Positions 30,644 to 41,700 are shown, numbered from the stretch's first letter. The stretch is DNA of 42,653 nucleotides from Gp13-AA77 sp036521995 (GCA_036521995.1 DATDGR010000341.1:1-42653); one strand, 5' to 3'. The notes: generated by a model not told the origin, from the letters alone. Numbers and translations are program-made.

Positions 30644-33600
30644 ATGCGAAGCAGCCTGTTCAGATTCCTTTTTGGTGCGATACTCGCGGCGGCTTTCAGC
30701 ACAAGTGTTGCGCATGCAGACGTTTACGCCAGGATACGCGGCAGCGTGACCGATGCCAGCGGCGCGGTGATCGCAGGGGCACAGGTTACCGCGACGAATG
30801 TTGCCACCGGGGTTTCGACCACGGTCGCGAGTGGCGCGGATGGCAACTATGAGTTCCTGCAACTTCCGGCGCCCGGGAACTATGTCGTCAGGGCGAGGCA
30901 GAGCGGCTTCCGGCCTTTCCAAGCGCAGGACATCTCCTTAGAACTCAACCAGATCTACGTCCAGAACATCACCCTTGAAATCGGTGCAGTGACGCAGCAG
31001 GTGACCGTCGAGGCCAACGCTGCCCAGGTGGAGACGACCAGCATCGAACTGGGCACCTCGATCAACAGCCGATCGATTGTCGACTTGCCGCTAAACGGCC
31101 GCAACTGGGTCCAGTTGCAGCAGCTTGAGCCCGGAGTGGTTGGGGCTTCGGACGCGCGGGGCAGTTACGCCACCAACGGAAGCCAAGCCGCCCAGAACAG
31201 TTATCTGATCAACGGAACCGACAACAACGACCTGCCGTTAAATACCCCTCAGGTCACGCCGAGCCCCGACGCTATCGCCGAGTTCAAGATGGTGACCAGC
31301 ACGATCAATCCTGAATACGGGCGGAACTCTGGCGCCATCCTGAACGCCGTCATCAAGTCCGGGGGCAACTCGTTTCACGGCGACGGGTTCGAGTTCTACC
31401 GCGATACCAGCCTCAACGCTCGTAACTTTTTTGCGCCTTCGCCGGCGGTCTTCCATCGCAATCAGTTCGGAGGTACGATCGGCGGACCCATCCGGAAAGA
31501 CCACACCTTCTTTTTCTTTTCCTATCAAGGTGACCGCGAGACTCGCCCCGAAGAGTCGGCGGACTGCGGCTGCGGCTCGCCCGGCACCTCACCGGTTTTT
31601 ACCGCCGCGCAACGCAACGGCGCTTTTCCGGATCTAGCCACTTCTACCAGCTCCTCACCGTTTCCGCTGGTGGGCGACAACGGCCAGACTTACCCAGCCG
31701 GCACGCCTTACGCGACCATTTTCTCCCAAGGCACCATTCCAACCGGAGACTTCAATTCGGTTTCCGCCGGCCTCATGAGTAAGTACCTCCCCACTCCCAA
31801 CGTCGGGGCGAACTATGAGTTCAATCCGGTCCACATGGCGCTGGATGATCAGTATCTGGCCAGGGTCGATCACAACTTCAGTTCCAAGGACTCGATCTGG
31901 CTGTACTTCCTCTGGGAGCGCTCGCCTTCCACCGACACGCTTCCCTTTATCGGGGCCACGGTGCCCGGTTTCGCACAGACTGCCGACGAGCATTGGCAGC
32001 AGTATACCGCCGCCTGGAACCACACCTTCAACGGCAGCACGCTCAATGAGGCGCGGTTTGGTTACACACGCCTGAACTATGTGGACATTCAACCCGTGAC
32101 TCCGACCGCACCTTCCTCCGTCGGATTCACCGGAATCAACCCCCAACTCACCTCCGGCGAGGGCGTTCCGGTAGCCAGCCTGGTCGGTTCGTTCACTCTG
32201 GGATTTTCGGCCGACGGACCGCAACCTCGCATCGACCAGACCTATCAGGCCACCGACAATCTGACGAAGGTGATGGGACGCCATACCTTCAAGTTCGGTT
32301 TCGACATGCGACGGTTTCAGGTCTACAATCCCTTCTCCGCGCGCAACAACGGCGATTTCAACTTTGCCGGCACCGGCTTGTACTCTACGGGCGACCCAGG
32401 AGCGGATTTCCTTCTCGGCATTCCGGACGGATACCTGCAGGGAAGCGGCGACATCCTCAATTTGAGAACCCAGGAGTACTACTCCTACGCGCAGGATCAG
32501 TGGAAGGCGCGACCCAACTTCACCCTGACCTACGGTGTGGGATGGAGTATTGACACTCCAGCCCTCGACAACTATCACGACAACCACGCCATGGTGGCCT
32601 TCCGCCCGGGACAGCAATCGACTGTGTTCCCGACCTCACCCGAAGGTTATGTCTTCCAGGGCGACGCCGGGGTGAACGCTGCCGGAACCACTCATTTCAA
32701 GGACTTTGGTCCCCGCCTCGGATTCGCCTATAGCCCCAATTGGGGTTGGCTCACCGGCGAAGGGAAGACGAGCATCCGCGCCGGATTCGGCATCTACTTC
32801 AACCGTTTCGAAGCCGAGACGGCGCTGCAATCCCAGGGCTCGCCGCCCTTTGCCATCAACTCCTTCGGCGTGGCTGACGCTAACACCACTTCACCGGTGC
32901 CTCTCAGCCCCGGCTTTGCCAATCCTTTCACCGATATTGCGGGAAAGGGCGCGATTCCCAACAAGTTTCCGTACGCACCCAGTCCCACTCCAGACTTTGC
33001 AGAGTTCGAACCCCTTTCGGTCAGCACCTATGACCCCCAGATCTCTATTCCATACGCTGAGAACTTCAATCTCACCGTGGAGCGCCAGCTCAACAACAGC
33101 ACCGTCCTCTCCCTGGGCTACGTCGGATCTCTGGGCCATCGGCTGATCGTTGCTTATGAGCTCAACCCGGGAATCAATCCATCGGGCTGCGCTGCTAATC
33201 CCGCCTGTGCTAACAATCGGGGCCAGCAGAACACTCTGTTTCCCAATAACTTCGCCTACCCTGGAAATATCTTCGGGTCCGTCGGAAACGTTGCCACCGT
33301 CGGCAACTCAAACTACAACGCCTTCCAGGCGAGCCTGCAAAGGAAGTTCTCCCACGGCCTGCAGTTTATGGCCGCCTATACCTGGTCGCACGCCATGGAC
33401 GATGGCTCGGGCTTTGAGAATTCAGGCTTCGGCGGCGGCGGGTTCGGAGGCTTCGGTGAGATTCGGGGCACCAACCCCTTTAACCGGAGACTCTACGACT
33501 ATGGACCATCGATCTATGACGCTACCCAACGCTTCGTGATCAACTATGTCTATGCGATCCCGAGCGTGCGGCACTTCAACTCGTTTCAGCGGCTGCCCAG

Positions 33601-34087
33601 CCGCCTGACGGATGGCTGGCAGATGAGCGGTATCACCACATTCCAGAGCGGATTTCCATTGGACGTCATCGACAGCGCCCTGAGCTCCCTCACCTGTCCG
33701 GGTTTCCCGACCAGCTTCTACACCTGTCCGGACGTTCCGAATCTGGTGGGTCCGATACAATACCTGAACCCACGCACCAGCCCGACCAACAACTGGTTTA
33801 ACCCCAGCGCCTTTGCACCCGAGCCGCTGGGCGTCTTCGGCAACGCCGGCCGTAATCTGCTGCGCGGTCCCGGCATCAACAATTTTGACTTCGCGTTGAT
33901 GAAGGACACGCGGATCACCGAAAGCACGCGGATCGAGTTGCGTTTTGAATTCTTCAACCTCTTTAACCACACCCAGTTCGATCCGAACGGAATCACCACC
34001 GACATCAATGCCGGCCCCGTTTTCGGGCAGGAGCTCGCAGCGTATGATCCACGGCTGATTCAGTTGGCCGCGAAGTTCTACTTCTAG
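30644..34087 (+). CDS. Oar-like TonB-dependent outer-membrane receptor 1
   Basis: A 1147-residue outer-membrane protein. The signal peptide (SLFRFLFGAILAAAFSTSVAHA) is followed by a carboxypeptidase-regulatory-like domain (about 26-110, starting YARIRGSVTDASGAV). A plug region (about 115-240) contains NGRNWVQLQQLEPGV and the GRNSGAILNAVIKSGGN stretch, and a long beta-barrel ends in the aromatic AAKFYF, the usual signal for outer-membrane insertion. It resembles Myxococcus Oar and the large receptor family expanded in Acidobacteriota. The transported substrate is unknown. The ATG at 30644 has GGGAGG five bases upstream; the frame extends back to 30554 across the conserved leader but is not used. 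It is a close paralogue of the next gene. Confidence 0.92.
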   Translation: MRSSLFRFLFGAILAAAFSTSVAHADVYARIRGSVTDASGAVIAGAQVTATNVATGVSTTVASGADGNYEFLQLPAPGNYVVRARQSGFRPFQAQDISLELNQIYVQNITLEIGAVTQQVTVEANAAQVETTSIELGTSINSRSIVDLPLNGRNWVQLQQLEPGVVGASDARGSYATNGSQAAQNSYLINGTDNNDLPLNTPQVTPSPDAIAEFKMVTSTINPEYGRNSGAILNAVIKSGGNSFHGDGFEFYRDTSLNARNFFAPSPAVFHRNQFGGTIGGPIRKDHTFFFFSYQGDRETRPEESADCGCGSPGTSPVFTAAQRNGAFPDLATSTSSSPFPLVGDNGQTYPAGTPYATIFSQGTIPTGDFNSVSAGLMSKYLPTPNVGANYEFNPVHMALDDQYLARVDHNFSSKDSIWLYFLWERSPSTDTLPFIGATVPGFAQTADEHWQQYTAAWNHTFNGSTLNEARFGYTRLNYVDIQPVTPTAPSSVGFTGINPQLTSGEGVPVASLVGSFTLGFSADGPQPRIDQTYQATDNLTKVMGRHTFKFGFDMRRFQVYNPFSARNNGDFNFAGTGLYSTGDPGADFLLGIPDGYLQGSGDILNLRTQEYYSYAQDQWKARPNFTLTYGVGWSIDTPALDNYHDNHAMVAFRPGQQSTVFPTSPEGYVFQGDAGVNAAGTTHFKDFGPRLGFAYSPNWGWLTGEGKTSIRAGFGIYFNRFEAETALQSQGSPPFAINSFGVADANTTSPVPLSPGFANPFTDIAGKGAIPNKFPYAPSPTPDFAEFEPLSVSTYDPQISIPYAENFNLTVERQLNNSTVLSLGYVGSLGHRLIVAYELNPGINPSGCAANPACANNRGQQNTLFPNNFAYPGNIFGSVGNVATVGNSNYNAFQASLQRKFSHGLQFMAAYTWSHAMDDGSGFENSGFGGGGFGGFGEIRGTNPFNRRLYDYGPSIYDATQRFVINYVYAIPSVRHFNSFQRLPSRLTDGWQMSGITTFQSGFPLDVIDSALSSLTCPGFPTSFYTCPDVPNLVGPIQYLNPRTSPTNNWFNPSAFAPEPLGVFGNAGRNLLRGPGINNFDFALMKDTRITESTRIELRFEFFNLFNHTQFDPNGITTDINAGPVFGQELAAYDPRLIQLAAKFYF

Positions 34088-34107
34088 GTAAACCAACCCG
34101 AGGTTCG

Positions 34108-34138
34108 AAGGGCGCCCAGCTCGTCGGGCGCCCTTTCC
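34108..34138 (+). terminator. Terminator of the first oar-like gene
   Basis: A perfect 10-bp stem, AAGGGCGCCC (34108-34117) and GGGCGCCCTT (34126-34135), has an 8-nt loop and is followed by a short T stretch. It lies 20 nt after the stop and directly upstream of the next leader, so the two genes are transcribed separately. Confidence 0.75.
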
Positions 34139-34153
34139 GGGGCCAAAGCGCTC

Positions 34154-34412
34154 TATGATGATGTGTAGTTGTCCGGTCGTGGAATTCCAAAAACCGTAGA
34201 CCGGGCTCTTGTCCGAACTTCCAAATCGACCAACCTATTGTAATCAAAGGCCATAACACCCCCCCGAGGCGTTGGCACAGAACATGCCTAAGTGAGAATG
34301 ACGGTGTCTGTCGTCCACCTGTGGGCGGCGCCCACCCAAGGGCGCGCCACAGACCTGGATTTGGCCGGAGGGGCCGGGGAAGAACAGGCACTTGCTCACG
34401 GAGGAAATCCAA
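34154..34412 (+). promoter_or_regulatory. Conserved structured leader of the second oar-like gene (copy B)
   Basis: TATGAT (34154-34159) stands 259 nt before the ATG, almost the same distance as in copy A. The shared blocks are at 34300-34326 (27 nt identical), 34349-34354 (ACAGAC), 34363-34380 (18 nt identical) and 34384-34392. Inside the GTCTGT/ACAGAC pairing this copy has a different hairpin, GTGGGC-GGC-GCCCAC (34321-34335), in place of CTGTG/CACAG. GGAGG lies 8 nt before the start. The region between the gene pair holds no other gene. Confidence 0.6.
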
Positions 34413-37400
34413 ATGAGAGGGAAGCTGCTTGCTGTTTTTTGCGTCGCCGTGCTTGCGGCAACGTCGGGCGCCAGCTCTGCCTTGGGCCAGAATCTATACG
34501 GTGCCATCCGAGGCACGGTAATTGATCAGACGGGAGCGGTCATCCCGGATGCTACGGTTACGATAACAAACGAAGGCACCGGCATAGCAAAAACCGCGGT
34601 CACTAAGACGGCCGGAACCTTCGAATTTGTCAATCTGCAGGCCCCAGCCCGTTACAGCATCACTGTCGACAAGTCAGGGTTTCGTAAGTTTGCCAGCACC
34701 GACGTCGATCTGAACATCAATCAGGTGTATGTGGCCAACGCGACCCTCGAGGTGGGAACTGCCGCGCAGCAGGTCACGGTGGAGGCGACCACCTCTCAGA
34801 TCGATACTACCACCATGCAACGGGGAACCACGGTGACCGGGAGCACCATCGTCAACCTTCCTCTCAACGGACGCAACTGGACCCAGCTCCAGCAGCTTGA
34901 GCCGGGCGTGGAGGCATCGTCTGACCGCTTCGGCACCTATTCTACCAACGGAGCGGAGACCCAGCAGAACAACTTCCTGATTAACGGGGCTGATACCAAC
35001 GACCTTCCCCTGAACACAGCGGGCCTCGTCCCGAGCCCGGATGCTATCGGCGAGTTTCGCATGGTGACGAACACCCTCAACCCCGAATATGGCCGCAACT
35101 CCGGCGCCATCATGAACGCCATGATCAAGAACGGAACCAACCAGCTCCACGGGGACGGGTTCGAGTTCTACCGGGATACCTTTCTGGACGCCCGCAGCTT
35201 CTTTCAATCCACCGTGTCTCCTTTTCAGCAAAACCAGTTTGGCGCCACGGTGGGCGGACCTATCGTGAAGGATCACGCCTTCTTCTTCTTCTCCTATCAG
35301 GGCACCCGGGCGACGCAGCCGCAGGCCTTTGGCGCCCCCACGGTTTTCACCGCAAACGAGCGCACGGGCGACTTTTCCGACACGGGACCATTTACCTCCG
35401 GCAAAGACTCGCCTTTTCCGATGATGGGCGCGAATGGGACCAGCTACCCGGCAGGGACTCCTTACACCACGCTGTTCCCGACCGGACAAATCCCTACGGC
35501 GGATTTGAATCCCCTGGCAGTGAAGATGATGAACCAGTTCGTTCCCCTGCCTAACGCTCCGGGCAACACGTACACCTTCAATCCGTCCACCAAGCTCTTG
35601 CAGGATCAGTACATCTACCGGGTTGATGAAAACATCCGCGCCAACGATTCCGTGTGGTTCTACGGACTATGGGAGAGGCACCCGACCACCAACACACTGC
35701 CCTTTACGGGCGCGACAGTTCCTGGCTTTCCCGACGAGAACGCGGAGCACTTTCAGGAATACAGTGGAGCCTGGACCCACACTTTCTCTCCCACCACTTT
35801 GAACGAAGCGCGTTTCTCCTATTTCCGCTTCAATTTTGACGCCGTGGCGCCGGTGGGCCCCATTAATCCTACCAGCTACGGATTTACGGGCATCTTTCCG
35901 CAAAACACCACGGTCGCTTCGCTTCCGATAGTCAGCCTGGCGGGCCTGTTTACTCTTGGGTTCAGTGCGAACGGCCCTCAGCCTCGCATCGATCAGACTT
36001 ATGATGTGGCCGACGACTTCACCAAGATTTCAGGCCACCACACGTTTAAGGCAGGTTTTACGATGGAGCGGTTTGAAGTCGACAACCCGTTTTACAACAA
36101 CCTGGCGGGGAACTTCACCTTGAATGGCGCCGGAACGTTTTCGACGGGAAATCCCGGGGCCGATTTCCTTCTGGGGATTCCTGATTCTTACGCCCAGGGC
36201 AGCGGGTCCATCATCAATGCGCGGGGCCGCGAGTATTATTCTTACGGCCAGGACCAGTGGCAAGCGAAGCCCAATTTGACGCTGACCCTCGGCCTCGGCT
36301 GGGACATTGAAACTCCGTATCAGAATCTGTACGCCGGCGGTTTGACGATGGTAGCTTTCCGGCAAGGTGAGCAGTCCACGGTGTTCCCCACCGCGCCGCT
36401 TGGTCTCGTTTACCCTGGCGATCCGGGGATCAATAAGTACGGCGGACCCACCACCCATTACACGAATTTTGCCCCGCGAGTTGGGTTTGCTTGGAGCCCT
36501 GGAGGCTCCAAGAGGTGGGTTGTTCGCGGGGGCTTCGGACTCTATTACAACCGCACCGAAGAAGAACTCGCCCTGCAAGGGTTGACAAACCCGCCATTCT
36601 CGACGACTACGAGCGGAGTCGGGGCAATTCCTGGCGTTGCTGCCGGTCCGAACTTCGCCGCGCCTTTCACGGGTTGGTGCTCGGCGGCGGGCGCCGCGGC
36701 GACTCCATGCTCAACTGCCCAGTTGTTTCCCTTTACGCCGCCTGCGAAAGGCGCGCCGGTCAACTTCGCCCCATTTGAGCCCCTGGGTTTTGGAATGAAC
36801 ACCCTCAGCCCGAACTTCGGCGTTCCAATGTCTGAAAACTACAACCTGACCGTCGAGCGGCAACTTTCACCCTCGACCACCGTTTCCATCGGCTATGTTG
36901 GAAATGCCGGCCACCACCTGGAAGGCGCCTACAACCAGTATTATTTCGGCACAGCTCCAGGGGTGAACCCGAGCGCCGCAGCACTCGGCTGCAATTCCTT
37001 TAACCTCGCCGGTTGTGACCCGGGTTCATTCGGCGCCCCTTCCAATATCAGCCCGTCGGTGCAGGGGGCCCCGGGCGTCCAAATGACGGACTTCAACTCG
37101 CATTACAATTCCCTGCAGGTCGAGTTGAACCGGCATTTCACCCACGGCTTTCAAGTGCAGGCCGCCTACACCTGGTCGCGCTACTTCGATGAAACATCGA
37201 ACCTGGAAAACAGCGCGTTTAATGGCCCGGGAATCAACCCGTTCAACATCGCGTCCAATTACGCTCCTTCGGCCAATGACGCGCCCCAGCGCCTGGTGGT
37301 GAACTACTACTATACGCTGCCTTTCTACCATTATGTGCACAAGTGGCAGCGTCTGACGGACGGCTGGAGCCTGGCCGGCATTACCACGTTCCAGCACGGC

Positions 37401-37871
37401 TTCCCGGTCCCGGTGATTGACAGCGCGTTCACCTCTCTCACGGAAGATCTGCTGAACGCCTTTTACGCCGCTCCGGACCGAGCCGACGTTACCGGGACCC
37501 CCATCGGCATCAGCAATCCACGGAGTAACGTCATGAACGGGTCCAACTACTGGTTCAATCCCAAGGCGTTTTCCATACCTGCCCTGGGAGAGGGCGTCGG
37601 CAACGCCAGCCGCAACCCGCTTTATGGGCCGGGCCTTAACAACTGGGATATGTCCCTGTTGAAGGATGTTCACATCACCGAGTCGAAATATTTTGAGTTC
37701 CGGCTCGAAACCTTTAACACGTTCAATCACGCGCAGTTTGCCCCCCCGAACCCGAACCTTGGTCAGAATGACGTCAATAGCGGCAGTTTTGGCCAAATCT
37801 CCGGCGTCGTAACGGGTACCACCAACGGCTCCGGCAGAGTGTTGCAGCTTGGCGGGAAGTTCTACTTCTAG
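34413..37871 (+). CDS. Oar-like TonB-dependent outer-membrane receptor 2
   Basis: A 1152-residue paralogue of receptor 1 with the same layout: signal peptide (KLLAVFCVAVLAATSGASSALG), carboxypeptidase-regulatory-like domain (about 28-110, YGAIRGTVIDQTGAV), plug with NGRNWTQLQQLEPGV and GRNSGAIMNAMIKNGTN, and a barrel ending GGKFYF. Long stretches match receptor 1, including HGDGFEFYRDT, so the two arose by tandem duplication. Outer-barrel loops differ most, which would alter ligand choice. The ATG at 34413 has GGAGG 8 nt upstream; the in-frame ATG at 34392 lies within the conserved leader and is less likely. Confidence 0.92.
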   Translation: MRGKLLAVFCVAVLAATSGASSALGQNLYGAIRGTVIDQTGAVIPDATVTITNEGTGIAKTAVTKTAGTFEFVNLQAPARYSITVDKSGFRKFASTDVDLNINQVYVANATLEVGTAAQQVTVEATTSQIDTTTMQRGTTVTGSTIVNLPLNGRNWTQLQQLEPGVEASSDRFGTYSTNGAETQQNNFLINGADTNDLPLNTAGLVPSPDAIGEFRMVTNTLNPEYGRNSGAIMNAMIKNGTNQLHGDGFEFYRDTFLDARSFFQSTVSPFQQNQFGATVGGPIVKDHAFFFFSYQGTRATQPQAFGAPTVFTANERTGDFSDTGPFTSGKDSPFPMMGANGTSYPAGTPYTTLFPTGQIPTADLNPLAVKMMNQFVPLPNAPGNTYTFNPSTKLLQDQYIYRVDENIRANDSVWFYGLWERHPTTNTLPFTGATVPGFPDENAEHFQEYSGAWTHTFSPTTLNEARFSYFRFNFDAVAPVGPINPTSYGFTGIFPQNTTVASLPIVSLAGLFTLGFSANGPQPRIDQTYDVADDFTKISGHHTFKAGFTMERFEVDNPFYNNLAGNFTLNGAGTFSTGNPGADFLLGIPDSYAQGSGSIINARGREYYSYGQDQWQAKPNLTLTLGLGWDIETPYQNLYAGGLTMVAFRQGEQSTVFPTAPLGLVYPGDPGINKYGGPTTHYTNFAPRVGFAWSPGGSKRWVVRGGFGLYYNRTEEELALQGLTNPPFSTTTSGVGAIPGVAAGPNFAAPFTGWCSAAGAAATPCSTAQLFPFTPPAKGAPVNFAPFEPLGFGMNTLSPNFGVPMSENYNLTVERQLSPSTTVSIGYVGNAGHHLEGAYNQYYFGTAPGVNPSAAALGCNSFNLAGCDPGSFGAPSNISPSVQGAPGVQMTDFNSHYNSLQVELNRHFTHGFQVQAAYTWSRYFDETSNLENSAFNGPGINPFNIASNYAPSANDAPQRLVVNYYYTLPFYHYVHKWQRLTDGWSLAGITTFQHGFPVPVIDSAFTSLTEDLLNAFYAAPDRADVTGTPIGISNPRSNVMNGSNYWFNPKAFSIPALGEGVGNASRNPLYGPGLNNWDMSLLKDVHITESKYFEFRLETFNTFNHAQFAPPNPNLGQNDVNSGSFGQISGVVTGTTNGSGRVLQLGGKFYF

Positions 37872-37897
37872 CTTTGAACTCCTTGGCTACTTGCCTG

Positions 37898-37932
37898 AAG
37901 GCGCCCTGCTCCGCAGGGCGCCTTTCTTGTTT
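37898..37932 (+). terminator. Terminator of the second oar-like gene
   Basis: A perfect 12-bp stem, AAGGCGCCCTGC (37898-37909) and GCAGGGCGCCTT (37913-37924), has a 3-nt loop and is followed by TCTTGTTT. It lies 27 nt past the stop codon. Confidence 0.9.
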
Positions 37933-38122
37933 GGGAATTCGGAGATTTTGGTGGGCAGCGCCGTCCTACGGGCCGCGGCTCAGCTAAGAGCAAGATTTGC
38001 GTGACGACGCCGACGGCAAGATGTATGGTTAAAGGTGGGTTCCGGCAGCCCGCTCACAGTCAAGCGTGGGCCGTAATCCTGTTGGCGATTAGGTAACCTC
38101 CCCACCCCCCAACCCCTATATG

Positions 38123-38240
38123 CCAAAGCCGGAATGTGATTTAGAATAAATAATATAATAAGAATCAGGGGCTAGGCCAAAGTCGAAATGTCCTTTAGAA
38201 TCAATAAAAGCGAGGCTACATCCAAAGCCGGAAGGAGATC
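38123..38240 (+). repeat. Three imperfect direct repeats, possible insertion-sequence end remnant
   Basis: Units begin with CCAAAG at 38123, 38177 and 38222. The first two share the pattern CCAAAG-YCG-R-AATGT, then TTTAGAAT and AATAA. The third stops matching after about 12 bases. GGCTA precedes the second and third. The block is markedly AT-richer than its surroundings. Multiple short repeats containing part of a terminal repeat occur at the ends of IS21-type elements, but no transposase is present. Confidence 0.5.
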
Positions 38241-38577
38241 AGTTGGGAGCCCGCAAGCGCAGATTGATATAAATCAATTGTAACAAGATCATTCCAGGGA
38301 CAGTGCGACGCTCCAAAGCGGTCAGAGATGGAACAAACCGGCTCAGTGCGGAGCGCGAGATGACGAAGCAATCGGCTTGGAATCAGCAGCCTACAGGGAC
38401 CTGGAAGGAGAGGGAGACAAATCCCACGTGTGCGGCCGTTCGTCGTTTAACAGTTGTCAGGACGCAGGTTGCGTCGGTTTCCCACTGAGTCGACGGGAGT
38501 CACAGGCGATACGAGCTCGTCCGCTCACCAGTCGGAAGGCCTCCCTTCGCGAAGCGAGCCTCGCAGTCAGTCTGGCG

Positions 38578-38605
38578 TTGACAACCGATCCTCGTCGAGT
38601 TAATT
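38578..38605 (+). promoter_or_regulatory. Candidate promoter of the third oar-like gene
   Basis: TTGACA (38578-38583) and TTAATT (38600-38605) are separated by 16 nt. A transcript from here would have an untranslated leader of about 170 nt before the ATG at 38781. Confidence 0.4.
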
Positions 38606-38780
38606 TCAGGGGTCGGAGTTGGGCGAGGGTTTGCTCAGTTCAAACATCCTGCGACCGGCGTTCGTCATAGCCCTTCGCTGGCAGAGTTGTCCTTTCTCGT
38701 CTTGTCTCATCTTGTGTCCTAACATTCGCCGGGGGAACGGGGCCTTCGAATTGCGCAAGCCTTGAGCTCGGGGAGGGTTC

Positions 38781-41700
38781 ATGTCCAGGGTGAAGATCGC
38801 AAAGACTTCAATCTTTTTGGCACTCTTAGCGGCCTTTTCGTTTCTGGCGGCAGCTCCCGGTCTGGGTCAGGAAGCCACCGCTACCATCGGCGGCACCGTA
38901 AGAGATCAGTCCGGAGCCGTGATTGCCAGAGCCACGGTGACACTGACCAACTCCAAGACCAACATCTCCCGTAACACGGTGGCCGGATCAGACGGCAACT
39001 ATCGCTTCACACTGGTCCCGATCGGGACTTATGAGGTTACTGCCGAGGCCCGAGGTTTCAGCAGGTTTGTTGACGCTGGCATCGTGCTCGACATTAATCA
39101 GAACGCGCGTCAGGACATCGTGTTGAACGTAGGCTCGACCACCCAGGTGGTGGAGGTGTCGGGGCAGGTTGCTCAGGTGGACACTGTAAGCGCGACGCTC
39201 GGCAAGGTGGAGACCGAGCGCCGCATCCTCGATCTGCCTCTGGTGGGTCGCGATACGCTCCAACTTGGGCTCCTGCAGGCGGGCGTGTTTGCGCCGGACC
39301 CGGATGACGGCTCGGGAAACCCATTCTCGGTGAGCGGGCAGAGGTCTGAGTCGATGACCTTTCTGCTCGACGGGGCTGACAACACCGATTTCCTCGGAAA
39401 CAACATTGTGATCAGCCCTAACCCGGACGCCGTAGAGGAGTTCAAGATCATTACCAATAATTACGAGGCGGAGTACGGCCGCACGTCCGGCGGAATCATC
39501 AACCAGGTGATTAAATCGGGCACCAACGGTTTTCACGGTAGCGGGTTCGAGTTCCTGCGCAACGAGGCCCTGAATGCGCGCGATTTCTTCATTCCCGAGG
39601 TCACTCCGTTCAAACGGAACGTCTTCGGGGGCACGATCGGCGGACCCATCAAGCGCAACAAGACCTTCTTCTTTGCTTCCTACCAAGGGACGCGGCGGCG
39701 TGAAGGCCAGGTGGCGCCCGTGATCACCACCCTCACCCCGCCGGAGCGAAACGGCGACTTCAGCGACCTGCTGGCGAGCGGCGTCCAGCTCGTCAATCCT
39801 GTGACCGGCGAGAACTATCTCAACAACCAGGTGCCGGTAAATCCCATCTCCGCCAACTACATTGCCAAGTACGTTCCACTGCCAAACTATGGAACCAACG
39901 GCTTTGTGTCTGCACCCACCGCCGATATTCGTGACGATCAGATGATCTTCCGGGTGGATCACAACTTTAATACCAGTAACACCCTTTCAGCCGTTTACCT
40001 CCTTGAGGACATCAGTGACTTCTATCCGTTTCAAATCATCAACGGCGCCTCAAGCGGAGGCGATGTGCCCGTCGGCTCGGCTTTCACGGATTCCGACCGC
40101 TACCAGACAGGGTCCATCACCTGGACCCATACCTTCAATCCTACGCTCATCAACGAAGCCCGTTTTGCTGCCAACCGAACCGCGACGCTCCAGGCTGTTC
40201 CCGTTGATACCACGTCACCGCAGCAGCTGGGGTTCACCAACGTCAACTCTGACAGCCCCGCCGGCACTGCGCCGCCTGTTATCACCGTGAACGGATCTTT
40301 CAACCTCGGACCTTCCCCGCAAGGGCCGACCACTTTGCACGACGTGACTTTTCAGTGGCAGGATACTGTTTCGTGGCTGCACGCCAATCACTCCTTCAAG
40401 TTCGGTGGCGACATTCGCCGCATCCGAAACAACTTCAATTATGACTTCTTCACTAACGGCACCTTTGATTTCGGCTCCTACACGAATTTCACCGGATACC
40501 CCCTGGCGGACTTTGTAGGTGGATTCACGGACAACTTCTACCAAACGTCGAACGCCATCTATGGCATCCGTCAGAGCTCCTACTATGCCTTCGCCCAGGA
40601 CGCCTGGAAGGTCACGAGGCGCCTGAGCCTGGACCTCGGCTTGCGCTATGAATACAACAGCCCCCAGACCGATCCTCATGGCGAAATCCTGGGTTATTTC
40701 CCTGGTCAGCAGTCGACGGTGTTTCCGGCAGCCCCCCCGGGAATCCTGTACCCGGGCGATCCGGGCACTCCAAACCGCGGGCTCGTCTATCCGGACTGGA
40801 ACAACTTCGCCCCTCGCTTCGGTCTGGCTTGGGACATTCTGGGAAACGGCCGCCTGGTAATGCGCGGCGGCTATGGCATCTTCTACGACATCGAGGACGG
40901 GGCCCTGAACCTGCAGTTTGGGGGGCAGCCTCCCTTCGGGGACGTTACCAATCTTTTTCCGTCGGGCTCCAACTTTGCCGGAGTGAACTATATGGCCGAT
41001 CCCTTCACGCCCCTCGGGATCATCAATCCCTACCCGTTCGCCGCCAGCGGCCGTACCGGCCAGTTCTTCGATCCAGAGATTTCGTTCGCCTTCGTAGTGG
41101 ATCCGAGGTTCCGTACACCGTACTCCCAGGATGTGAACTACGGCTTCCAGTACCAGGTCACCGCCAACACCATGCTCGAGGCCGTGTACGTGGGCAGCTT
41201 CGGCAGGAAATTGATCAGCACCGCGGATCTCAATTACCGTAACCCCGCACTGCTGAACGCTTACAACAATGCGGGCGTCAACCTTGACTGCGCCCGCCCG
41301 CTTTCGGGATGCTACGGTACAACGGATCCCAACGCGAACCCCACTCTGGCTACTGGCCAGCTTCTCGCCGACCTCTCCAACGGCGTCTCCGCCAGCAACG
41401 AGATGCAGTTGACGCTCGACAAGCGGCTGAGTCACGGCTTTGAGACGCGCATCGCATACACCTTGTCGAAAACCACCGACCTGACCTCAGGTTTCCGCGC
41501 CAGGTCCTCCACCTATACGGATCCGGTCGATTACCAGCTCGATAACGCCTTGGCCGACTTCGACGCCACCCACCGCCTGGTGGTTAGTGGCATTTGGGAG
41601 CTGCCCTTTGACCGGCTCGTGCGGTCCACTGGCCTTGTCAAGAAACTGGCCAGCGGCTGGGAGGTGACGCCGATCGTTACGTTTCAGTCCGGAAACCCGT

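Larger units (their letters stand above)
37933..38780. other. Non-coding region before the third oar-like gene
   Basis: About 850 bases without a convincing gene. It includes an AT-rich repeat cluster (38123-38240), listed separately, and a candidate promoter at 38578-38605. The conserved leader of receptors 1 and 2 is absent here. The mixture of AT-rich and GC-rich segments suggests DNA of more than one origin, possibly a decayed insertion. Confidence 0.45.

Noticed and set aside
38123..38240. CRISPR array
   Set aside because: The units are diverged, unequal in spacing (54 and 45 bp) and too few, and no cas gene is present.
40215..41435. A 406-codon frame antisense to receptor 3
   Set aside because: High GC keeps antisense frames open; the receptor motifs on the plus strand are unambiguous. 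The same applies to the antisense frames at 31655-32617, 34674-35489 and 37026-37796.
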